37,809 nucleotides of DNA from DATNPX01 sp036702975 (GTDB lineage: Bacteria; Cyanobacteriota; Vampirovibrionia; Obscuribacterales; Obscuribacteraceae). Shown one piece after another: positions 32,571 through 37,809 of this stretch. How positions within the stretch are numbered: the first letter of the stretch is position 1; each line of letters starts with the position of its first letter. The stretch covers positions 1-37,809 of the forward strand of contig DATNPX010000035.1 in the NCBI GenBank assembly GCA_036702975.1, written 5' to 3'. A program made the translations under genes and the position numbers. The notes below the pieces were generated by a model. That model had not been told where the DNA came from and did not search any database. It saw only the letters and a program-made list of their open reading frames with translations.

Positions 32571-32864
32571 ATGACACTTTTAACTAAAGAAGTCGAAGAG
32601 AAACTGCCGGCGCTTTACTCGCAGGAGCACGTGCCTGACCCATTTGCGCAGGTAAAGTTTATAGACACGATCGGCAGCTGGATTTGGTATGCCACCGAAT
32701 ACGATGGCATCAATATCTTTTTCGGATTCGTAGTTGGACATGAGCAGGAGCTGGGTTACTTCTCTCTGGCGGAGTTTGAGGACGTGAACAGAGAAGCCGG
32801 CTTCGAGCGGATCGCTCGTGACCCTGATTTCGAGCCTGTTCGCATCAGTCAGCTTCGAAGTTAG
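32571..32864 (+). CDS. DUF2958 protein
   Basis: A 97-residue protein matching DUF2958 almost end to end: MTLLTKEVEEKLPALYSQE, then VKFIDTIGSWIWYATEYDG, NIFFGFVVGHEQELGYFSLAE and ERIARDPDFEP. The family is carried mainly by plasmids and integrative conjugative elements; function unknown. GGAGG lies 7 nt before the ATG. The leader is the 91-nt double-stem element. Confidence 0.85.
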   Translation: MTLLTKEVEEKLPALYSQEHVPDPFAQVKFIDTIGSWIWYATEYDGINIFFGFVVGHEQELGYFSLAEFEDVNREAGFERIARDPDFEPVRISQLRS

Positions 32865-32870
32865 TTCGCA

Positions 32871-32917
32871 GCTGGTGAGAGTCGGATGCTGCAGCGTCCG
32901 GCTCTCTGCCAACCAGC
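32871..32917. promoter_or_regulatory. Long hairpin between DUF2958 and XRE genes
   Basis: GCTGGT/ACCAGC, GAGAG/CTCTC and CGGA/TCCG stack with one wobble into a 16-bp stem. No T-tract follows, so a classical terminator is doubtful; it may belong to the same class as the other leader hairpins here. Confidence 0.5.
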
Positions 32918-32944
32918 GAAACCGCCTGCAGGACCGAAAGCAAC

Positions 32945-32973
32945 TTGACAGCGGTGGCACTAAGTGCTAGACT
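32945..32973 (+). promoter_or_regulatory. Sigma-70 type promoter for the XRE gene
   Basis: TTGACA (32945-32950), 17-bp spacer, TAGACT (32968-32973). It would start transcription about 65 nt before the ATG at 33044. Confidence 0.5.
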
Positions 32974-33043
32974 TTGATGTGGATCTGGAGCGAAAGCTTG
33001 AGTGTGAGATCGAGCAAACCAAAGATATTATTGGAGATCTGCA

Positions 33044-33364
33044 ATGGCAAAGAAGCAGTATCGAAGCCGCATTGCGGAATCCGTCCACACAACCGTGGCC
33101 GGCATGCACAAAGCTGGAACAATGAGCAAAGAGACGCTGCGCCATTTCGATGAATCATGCCTGGCCTCGCCGGCGAATCTCGAACCGGCTGAAATCAAGG
33201 CGCTGCGCGAAAGTTTCAATTTAAGCCAGCCCGTCTTTGCTCGTTACCTGAACACAAGCGAAAGCACTGTGGCAAAATGGGAACGCGGTGACAAACACCC
33301 GAGCGGTATTGCGCTCAAGATGTTAGCCGTCGTGCAGAAGCATGGACTGGAGGTTTTGAAATAA
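33044..33364 (+). CDS. XRE-family HTH regulator (HigA/NadS-like)
   Basis: A 106-residue protein. Residues about 60-100 form an XRE helix-turn-helix: EIKALRESFNLSQPVFARYLNTS, then STVAKWERGDKHPSGIALKML, typical of NadS/HigA-type antitoxins (LSQPVFARYL...S..TV..WE.G). The N-terminal part (KQYRSRIAESVHTTVAGMH) also matches that group. GGAG precedes the ATG. A partner toxin would usually lie upstream; none is visible there. The next gene follows after 1 bp. Confidence 0.75.
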   Translation: MAKKQYRSRIAESVHTTVAGMHKAGTMSKETLRHFDESCLASPANLEPAEIKALRESFNLSQPVFARYLNTSESTVAKWERGDKHPSGIALKMLAVVQKHGLEVLK

Positions 33365-33365
33365 C

Positions 33366-33731
33366 ATGGCGCCGGCGAAAACAGAAAAACCAAACTTGTT
33401 CATTCGATTTCATCGCAGTGTCTGGGAAGAGCCAGACCCGAAGCTCTTAAATCAGCTGTACATCCTGTCGGGAAGCAACACCTGGCTGCCCGATGAAGTC
33501 GGCGGGGAAAAGCACGGTCCTTATGTGCGACTGAAAGTGCCTGCAATAACTGGCGAATTAACGGAACTGCTAAGCAATTCGTTGAACGTCTGGGAATGGG
33601 ATGACAAGCCATTCTTTAGAGTTTGCAGCGAACACAAACTAGACGATCGCAGAGAAATCACAGAGGATGAGAAGCAGCGCGCAGGTAATTGCGGCTTCTG
33701 TGGCAAGCCTGCCGACTGGATCGCCTGCTAA
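33366..33731 (+). CDS. Hypothetical protein with C-terminal Cys motif
   Basis: A 121-residue protein starting 1 bp after the XRE stop. Its body is mixed (NLFIRFHRSVWEEPDPK, then HGPYVRLKVPAITGELTEL) and the end reads CGFCGKPADWIAC, a probable zinc knuckle. Not recognised and without a known toxin fold. Co-transcribed with the XRE regulator, so it could be its functional partner. Confidence 0.6.
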   Translation: MAPAKTEKPNLFIRFHRSVWEEPDPKLLNQLYILSGSNTWLPDEVGGEKHGPYVRLKVPAITGELTELLSNSLNVWEWDDKPFFRVCSEHKLDDRREITEDEKQRAGNCGFCGKPADWIAC

Positions 33732-33740
33732 TACAAACAA

Positions 33741-33850
33741 TCCGGCAAGTAGCTTTGCACGCCCTGCTACCTACCGGATCGATTTGTCTAACACGCATTG
33801 TGGACTGAACGGACTGATTAAAGCATGCAATTTTGGCAACTAGCTGGCTT
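33741..33850 (-). repeat. Shared 3' element and terminator, copy 1
   Basis: Read on the minus strand, AGCCAGCTAGTTGCCAAAATTG begins 17 nt after the stop of the small gene at 33868, and the element ends in a hairpin: TCCGG/CCGGA outer and GTAGC/GCTAC inner stem (33741-33778), followed by TTGTTTG. Copy 2 at 34152-34270 has the same layout, with the inner stem changed to GGCAG/CTGCC. Serves as terminator. Confidence 0.65.
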
Positions 33851-33867
33851 ATAGCCGGAGTTTTATG

Positions 33868-34026
33868 TTAGCGGCAGCGGTCGCGGTCTTCGTCCCTGGC
33901 GCCCATTTTTTCCCAGGTCCTTTGACTGATCGCTTCGCGCTCGTAGTTGTAGTTGTCCCGAGCTTGTTCGCGTCGTTCTCTCTGTTGCGCTCTGAGATGC
34001 TCGATCTCACTTTGGCTATCACTCAT
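33868..34026 (-). CDS. Small charged protein, 52 aa
   Basis: ATG at 34026 with AGGAG 10 nt upstream, stop TAA at 33868-33870. The product is MSDSQSEIEHLRAQQRERR, then EQARDNYNYEREAISQRTWEK, a highly charged single helix rich in Glu and Arg. Family unknown. Supported by the ribosome binding site and the following terminator element, which is shared with the next minus-strand gene. Confidence 0.6.
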   Translation of the reverse strand: MSDSQSEIEHLRAQQRERREQARDNYNYEREAISQRTWEKMGARDEDRDRCR

Positions 34027-34151
34027 CGTGTGTTCGCTCCTGAACCACCGGTGGTACCACTATTAAAACACCGTTTTGCGATTCATGCGCACGATTTTCT
34101 GCCGGCGATCTGAAAACTTACATGCGCCAAATGTGATGCTGCAGCAAAAAA

Positions 34152-34270
34152 TCCGGCAGTTGGCAGTTACCCGCTGCCGCATGCCGGATCGATTGTCTGT
34201 TTCGAGTCGCACCCCTGCTTCTCATCTCAATGACGGGATTAAAGCAGACAATTTTGGCAACTAGCTGGCT
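34152..34270 (-). repeat. Shared 3' element and terminator, copy 2
   Basis: On the minus strand it starts 15 nt after the stop at 34286 and ends with the hairpin TCCGGCA..GGCAG / CTGCC..TGCCGGA, followed by TTTTTT, a canonical intrinsic terminator. It matches copy 1 (33741-33850) at both ends, while the inner stem bases differ in a compensatory way. Confidence 0.75.
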
Positions 34271-34285
34271 TTTTGTTTGAGCGCG

Positions 34286-34783
34286 TCACGACGCTTTGCT
34301 GCTGCTCAGAGCAAAGGTCTGGGCGATACGCTCCGACCATTTTGCCATCTCAAGCTTTGTTGCTTCTTCGTCTGTCCCCTGGTCGATGATGGCATCCAGT
34401 TTGCTTCCTGGTTTCATCGGCACACCGCTTTCGGCGAGCAACGAATTGAGTCCGTTCGCCAAACTTGCTGCGTATTGTTCGATTGCAAACCACTGAGCGT
34501 CTGCCTTTTTGTGGTCGGCAAATTCCCGAAGCATCTGTACACCGTCAATTTCGAATACTTCCATTAGCTGGAGGCGGAAACAGATTTGCTGCAATTCGTA
34601 GCACTGCAGAAGGTCGAAAAAAAGCGCGCAGGTTTCATCGACCAGTCCAACTACAAAGGTGCAATCGCTTCCTGGAGCATGCAACCAGCGGTTTTTTTCG
34701 CTCACCGCTGCGATGACATCCCAGAAAAGTTTTGTTGTTTCCGCGTTCAGTGTGTCGGTGCAAATTGAAATCACTCGTTGCAT
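34286..34783 (-). CDS. Hypothetical protein, 165 aa
   Basis: ATG at 34783 with GGAGG 7 nt upstream. A mainly helical protein (TTKLFWDVIAAVSEKNRW, LVDETCALFFDLLQCYELQQ, QMLREFADHKKADAQWF, EMAKWSERIAQTFAL). No signal peptide, no family recognised. It is followed by the shared 3' element and may share regulation with the 52-residue gene. Confidence 0.65.
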   Translation of the reverse strand: MQRVISICTDTLNAETTKLFWDVIAAVSEKNRWLHAPGSDCTFVVGLVDETCALFFDLLQCYELQQICFRLQLMEVFEIDGVQMLREFADHKKADAQWFAIEQYAASLANGLNSLLAESGVPMKPGSKLDAIIDQGTDEEATKLEMAKWSERIAQTFALSSSKAS

Positions 34784-34936
34784 TCGTGGTCCTCCACAAT
34801 TTTGAGTAACGGGTTAACTGCACAAATAAATCAATTAGGGGTTGCAATCCTTACGGCATGATTAAAGGTTTTCCAGCGGATTGGCAGCCAAAAGCGAAGC
34901 TGCCAGAACCATCTGGAGCTGCAAGAAACCTCTTTA

Positions 34937-35054
34937 CCGGTTTTCTCAATTGAAGCGAGCGAAAGCTGCAGTTGTCTAGGTTCTCCGCTTCGCTCCGACC
35001 TGCTCCGCAGGCTTCGACCTAGACAACAGCGCTCGCTCTCATTGCGAAAACCGG
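34937..35054 (+). promoter_or_regulatory. 118-nt imperfect hairpin leader
   Basis: CCGGTTTTCTCAAT (34937-34950) pairs with ATTGCGAAAACCGG (35041-35054), one mismatch; AGCGAGCG with CGCTCGCT; GTTGTCTAGGT (34971-34981) with ACCTAGACAAC (35017-35027), perfect. The apex holds a further hairpin CCTGC-TCC-GCAGG. It ends 30 bp before the ATG at 35085. It is too long and lacks a T-tract for a simple terminator. Confidence 0.7.
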
Positions 35055-35084
35055 CAGAACGACTGCCGATTAAAGGAGCGTTAA

Positions 35085-35435
35085 ATGAATTACATTCTCG
35101 GACTGCTTTTCCATCTCACCGAACGAATCGAGGTGCTGGCTGCTCACTGCAAATCAACTCATGCGATACATCCAGAGCCCTGCAATGCTCGTTACTGCGA
35201 GGCTCTATATATGCTCGAAACCGGGCAGGTAGATGATGCGCTTTCGGATCTCCATTTCGCTATTGCAGCAATGTGGAAAATGATTGAAGACTCGATACAG
35301 TGCGAAGCCGAAGCACGTGTTGCTGACCTCATGCAAGTGTGCGAAGGGTATTCAGACGATCTTATTCTTCTTGATGCAGGCGACGCTGCTTATGAAACGT
35401 GCAAGTGTGATCACTGTAATTGCTTCTTGAATTGA
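35085..35435 (+). CDS. Hypothetical protein with Cys-rich C-terminus
   Basis: A 116-residue protein with AAAGGAG 6 nt before the ATG. Helical N-terminal part (LGLLFHLTERIEVLAAHCKS) with CEALYMLETGQVDDALSDLHF, TPR-like, and a terminal CKCDHCNCF likely to bind metal. Not recognised. Directly preceded by the 118-nt hairpin. Confidence 0.6.
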   Translation: MNYILGLLFHLTERIEVLAAHCKSTHAIHPEPCNARYCEALYMLETGQVDDALSDLHFAIAAMWKMIEDSIQCEAEARVADLMQVCEGYSDDLILLDAGDAAYETCKCDHCNCFLN

Positions 35436-35511
35436 CGACGGTGTGGCGGAGCCAAACGACTCCGCCCTTCTTTCCTTCTTTAATTTCGCGCCACCAAAAA
35501 TTTTCAATTGA

Positions 35512-35710
35512 GCCTGCGGCGCATTTTTTTATTGACCGCAGACACCGCTCCGCGCGACTTTGTCGCACTGCGCTGGACCTCGTCGTCCTCTCCCCCGGCT
35601 CTTCTGAGGGTATCACCAAAATCTTTGCTATCAACACCAAGCCCTGCGGGTCGCTACGCGAGTATTGACAGCAAACCTTTTGGCGATGGCCCAGAGAGGG
35701 CCGGCGAAGA
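35512..35710 (+). repeat. 199-bp leader element, copy 2
   Basis: Second copy of 30832-31030. The imperfect hairpin is at 35595-35704, with CCGGCTCT facing AGGGCCGG so that one A-T becomes a G-T wobble and pairing is kept. TTGACA lies at 35665-35670 and GCTACGCG at 35653-35660. It ends 24 bp before the ATG of the 64-residue gene. Confidence 0.75.
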
Positions 35711-35734
35711 AGCCGGATACAAGAGGATTTCGCA

Positions 35735-35929
35735 ATGACTACTTACATCAATTCAAACTCAATCAAATACGTTTCTGAAACAATCGCGGAGCTGGAAGCC
35801 GCATACAAACTCAGAGCACAAGCAACGCGCGATAGCGAAGAATATCAATGGAGTTCGGCGAACATCGAAGAGTTGCACGCAGAACTATGCAGCATCATTC
35901 ACCTCAATGAGGCAACCGGGGGCTTCTAG
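35735..35929 (+). CDS. Small helical protein, 64 aa
   Basis: ATG at 35735, AGAGGA 8 nt upstream. Acidic and helical (YVSETIAELEAAYKLRAQAT, then SSANIEELHAELCSIIH), consistent with a small dimeric protein. Family unknown. Preceded by the 199-bp leader, closed by a terminator overlapping the stop codon. Confidence 0.65.
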   Translation: MTTYINSNSIKYVSETIAELEAAYKLRAQATRDSEEYQWSSANIEELHAELCSIIHLNEATGGF

Positions 35930-35941
35930 CCCCCCTCTTTT
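35918..35941 (+). terminator. Terminator overlapping the stop codon
   Basis: GGGGGCT (35918-35924) pairs with AGCCCCC (35928-35934) around TCT, followed by CTCTTTT. The stop TAG (35927-35929) is inside it. Confidence 0.75.
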
Positions 35942-36096
35942 CTGCTTTTCCGGCGGATCAGGGGGGCGCATCTTTTGATGTTCTGCGCTCCGTTTTTCAC
36001 GCCAGCTCGAGATTCTCTTTTGTGTTTTCACATGCAATCGGCGTGCCGTGAGCTGTGGTGACAGCCGGTCTTGGCTTTTTCGCTTTCTTCAAGCTT

Positions 36097-36187
36097 ACGG
36101 GGGCGGCGCCACCACGCGTCAAGCGCGTCAGACGTACTTCGATTTTTTCATTGCACCTGGGCGCTTGACCCGCAGAGCCGCCCCCGT
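36097..36187 (+). repeat. 91-nt double-stem element, copy 2
   Basis: Outer arms ACGGGGGCGGC (36097-36107) and GCCGCCCCCGT (36177-36187) pair perfectly; inner arms GTCAAGCGC (36118-36126) and GCGCTTGAC (36161-36169) pair, with a one-base bulge before GCG/CGC. Same length and layout as 32436-32526, with the loop largely different. It ends 43 bp before the radC start. Confidence 0.75.
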
Positions 36188-36230
36188 GCCCCTTTCGCGC
36201 GGCGAAGTCGCACAACTGGAGATTCAAAAA

Positions 36231-36725
36231 ATGGCTAAATTGAAATTGAAAAAATCAGAGTTGCACGAACATCTGAAGTACATCGTGCCGGAGATTCGAC
36301 TGGTTCTAATCAAGGAGCCGGCTGCTGAAGAACCTGCATTCATCCGCTGTCCCGAGGACATCGAGAAGTTTGTTCAGCCGATGAAATTCTATCCTGAAGA
36401 ACATTTCGTCAGCTTTCACCTGAACGCACGACACGCAGTCACCGGTCACCAGATCGTTTCAAGAGGTACTCTGAGTGCCAGCCTCGTGCACCCGCGTGAA
36501 GTCTTCAAGGCAGCAATCCTCGGGAATTCACACTCGATTATCGTTGCACATAATCACCCAGGCGGCTCCACTGAGCCCAGCACGGACGACCTCGACACGA
36601 CCGAACAGCTTATCAAAGGCGGTAAACTGCTTGGGATAAGCGTACTCGATCACATCATTGTCAGTTCAAAAGGACTGAACAGCCTGCGCGAGACGCATCC
36701 TGAACTCTGGACTCGTTTTGCATAA
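36231..36725 (+). CDS. radC: RadC/JAB-domain protein
   Basis: 164 residues from the ATG at 36231 (MAKLKLKKSE); the longer frame runs into the repeated leader. The MPN/JAMM core is intact: LVHPREVFKAAILGNSHSI, then VAHNHPGGSTEPSTDD (H-x-H-P...S-x-x-D metal site), then GKLLGISVLDHIIVSSKGL. The N-terminal helix-hairpin-helix part of chromosomal RadC is missing, as in the short forms carried by plasmids, phages and ICEs. Its enzymatic role is unproven. GGAG is 10 nt upstream; a strong terminator follows. Confidence 0.85.
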   Translation: MAKLKLKKSELHEHLKYIVPEIRLVLIKEPAAEEPAFIRCPEDIEKFVQPMKFYPEEHFVSFHLNARHAVTGHQIVSRGTLSASLVHPREVFKAAILGNSHSIIVAHNHPGGSTEPSTDDLDTTEQLIKGGKLLGISVLDHIIVSSKGLNSLRETHPELWTRFA

Positions 36726-36737
36726 CTGATTGAATTG

Positions 36738-36771
36738 GGCAGTCGGAGCTCGGCTCCGACTGCCTATTTTT
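36738..36771 (+). terminator. Intrinsic terminator after radC
   Basis: GGCAGTCGGAGC (36738-36749) pairs perfectly with GCTCCGACTGCC (36753-36764), loop of 3 nt, followed by TATTTTTTT. Confidence 0.9.
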
Positions 36772-36851
36772 TTCGAATCGAGACAGCACAGCGGCGCCGA
36801 TTCGAGAACGGCGCATCCTGCTCACTTTACTGCTGAGGACAATCGCCGGCC

Positions 36852-37131
36852 TTATTCCTGTACGAAGCACTCAGCAACAGTATTTCTGCCTCGTGTTGTT
36901 GCTTGAGCCTGATGTCCGGCTAGGTTCACTGTTTTCTTTTCGTCTTTCACCTTTTATCCGATCGAGTTCTCAATCCACCGCTCACGACTTACTTCGGGAA
37001 ATTAACTGCTGTCACTGATGCAGATCGTTTTCCCAAGCCAATTTCTAGTGCATCAACGTCGACCCACATCGTTTCCTCTTTTCCCTCGTAACCTTTCACG
37101 GCGATTGAAAACCTGTCTTCTTTTATATTGT
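36852..37131 (-). pseudogene. Decayed ssb copy in reverse orientation
   Basis: On the minus strand, DRFSIAVKGYEGKEETMWVDVDA, GLGKRSASVTAVNFPK, a TAA stop (36989-36991), then in the same frame VVSGGLRTRSDK, and after a frameshift KVKDEKKTVNLAGHQ, ending at TAA 36852. This follows the intact SSB at 37354 (KFSIAVKEF, TMWVDVDAW, GLGERAIST, VVVSGRLAL, EVKGEKIQ) segment by segment. The N-terminal strand region is not recognisable. One nonsense mutation and at least one frameshift make it a pseudogene. Confidence 0.75.
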
Positions 37132-37260
37132 TCTCCTCGCAAACTGGCTGCCTGAGCCGCTTGCAAACGACCTGATTCGACTTGATTGAATTGAACTTGT
37201 TCTATCTGTCCCTCCCGTGCGAGTCAAAAGTGCCGAAGATTGCCACATCTTTCAGGCGGA

Positions 37261-37297
37261 GCCAAGGGCAGACCAGTGGCGCTACGCGTCCCTTGGC
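37261..37297 (+). promoter_or_regulatory. Hairpin leader of ssb
   Basis: GCCAAGGG (37261-37268) pairs perfectly with CCCTTGGC (37290-37297); the loop contains GCTACGCG (37281-37288), as in the 199-bp leaders. TTGGCA overlaps the 3' arm. It lies 56 bp upstream of the ssb start. Confidence 0.55.
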
Positions 37298-37353
37298 ACC
37301 ACCTGCAAGCTGCGGCTTTTTTGCGGGCACTAACACGCACTGGAGGTGCATCT

Positions 37354-37731
37354 ATGAACAACTCAATCACTCTCGTCGGTCATGTCGGTCAAGCTCCTCA
37401 CGCAGTCAGTTTCAGCGATACGAACAACAAAGTGGTCAAGTTTTCCATCGCTGTGAAAGAGTTTGCACAGGGAGAAGAAGACAAAACAATGTGGGTCGAC
37501 GTTGATGCCTGGAACGGCTTGGGCGAACGTGCAATCAGCACCATCACCAAAGGTCGCGAAGTAGTCGTGAGCGGCAGACTCGCGCTCTCGACCTTCACTA
37601 AAGAAGTAAAAGGCGAAAAGATCCAGATGACCAAGCCGGTCGTCAAGCTCACAAGCTTCCATCTTTGCGGCAGTGCGCCAAGAAAGCGCGAGGAGGTTCT
37701 CAATGACAACCAGTTAGCGAAAATCTCCTGA
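37354..37731 (+). CDS. ssb: Single-stranded DNA-binding protein
   Basis: 125 residues from the ATG at 37354, with TGGAGGTG 8 nt upstream; the longer frame enters the leader hairpin. The OB fold is clear: NSITLVGHVGQAPHAVSFS, NKVVKFSIAVKEF, DKTMWVDVDAWNGLGERAI, KGREVVVSGRLAL, then VVKLTSFHL. The usual acidic C-terminal tip (DDDIPF type), which recruits repair proteins in chromosomal SSB, is missing; the protein ends NDNQLAKIS. Plasmid-encoded SSBs coat incoming DNA during transfer. A reversed pseudogene of the same family lies just upstream. Confidence 0.85.
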   Translation: MNNSITLVGHVGQAPHAVSFSDTNNKVVKFSIAVKEFAQGEEDKTMWVDVDAWNGLGERAISTITKGREVVVSGRLALSTFTKEVKGEKIQMTKPVVKLTSFHLCGSAPRKREEVLNDNQLAKIS

Positions 37732-37767
37732 CAGCTATGCTGTGCATGTGATGGTGGCAGACCCACC

Positions 37768-37793
37768 GGAGGCGCCCAGCAGGGGGCGCCTCC
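37768..37793. terminator. GC-rich stem-loop after ssb
   Basis: GGAGGCGCCC (37768-37777) pairs perfectly with GGGCGCCTCC (37784-37793). No T-tract follows; it could be a terminator or the leader hairpin of a gene beyond the window. Confidence 0.5.
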
Positions 37794-37809
37794 AAACCAC
37801 CGTAAGATG

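Noticed and set aside
1..37809. CRISPR arrays, tRNA or rRNA genes, IS transposases
   Set aside because: I saw no regularly spaced direct repeats of CRISPR type, no tRNA-like cloverleaf with a CCA-type end, and no transposase or integrase motif.

Overview
The window reads as part of a large bacterial plasmid or other autonomously replicating element rather than ordinary chromosome. I see an archaeo-eukaryotic-primase-like replication protein (16155-18221), two helix-turn-helix/coiled-coil proteins of the kind used in single-protein plasmid partition (7111-7806 and 14461-15147), a single-stranded DNA binding protein, a RadC protein, a DUF2958 protein, many small orphan genes, and no ribosomal, tRNA or core metabolic genes. 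GC content looks close to 50% and genes are mostly ATG-started with recognisable Shine-Dalgarno sequences. The style of the proteins resembles Candidatus Obscuribacterales (non-photosynthetic Melainabacteria/Vampirovibrionia), but that is an impression from memory; no marker gene settles it.

Layout. 0-7 kb: a small Cys-rich exported protein, a sigma-region-4-like regulator, a VanY-type M15 peptidase, an ArsR-family metal sensor, a ZIP-like transporter with a structured leader, a PH-domain membrane protein and an MgtC/SapB protein. 7-14 kb: a partition-like gene with a phased array of TCCGGA sites in its promoter, a CDF-like efflux protein, an IetAS-type AAA+ ATPase/subtilisin pair (a known plasmid-stability and anti-phage module) with a 49-residue third gene, and an NRAMP-type transporter with a small membrane partner. 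14-18.7 kb: replication region, with the second partition-like gene, a roughly 1-kb non-coding origin-like stretch, the primase and a frameshifted coupled gene.

18.7-28 kb, mostly minus strand: an accessory island with a HEPN protein carrying zinc ribbons, an AlbA_2/Schlafen-like protein, a TIGR02391/Ymh HEPN protein and two copies of an unrecognised family of about 350 residues. One copy lies directly upstream of the AlbA_2 gene and the other (frameshifted) directly upstream of the Ymh gene. That association looks like an uncharacterised defence system. The same island has a YkuD/Tlde1-like peptidoglycan enzyme convergent with a small exported protein.

28-37.8 kb: a lysozyme-like protein with an overlapping membrane-protein gene, followed by a run of small genes in which several plus-strand genes (including radC and ssb) are preceded by long imperfect inverted repeats of 40-120 nt. 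Two of these leader types occur twice at separate loci. Their arrangement resembles the leading region of conjugative plasmids, where hairpin single-strand promoters (Frpo-like) drive early genes during transfer. No relaxase or oriT is visible, so this stays a hypothesis. A decayed second ssb lies in reverse orientation between radC and ssb. Two minus-strand genes in the same stretch share a duplicated 3' element ending in a covarying terminator.
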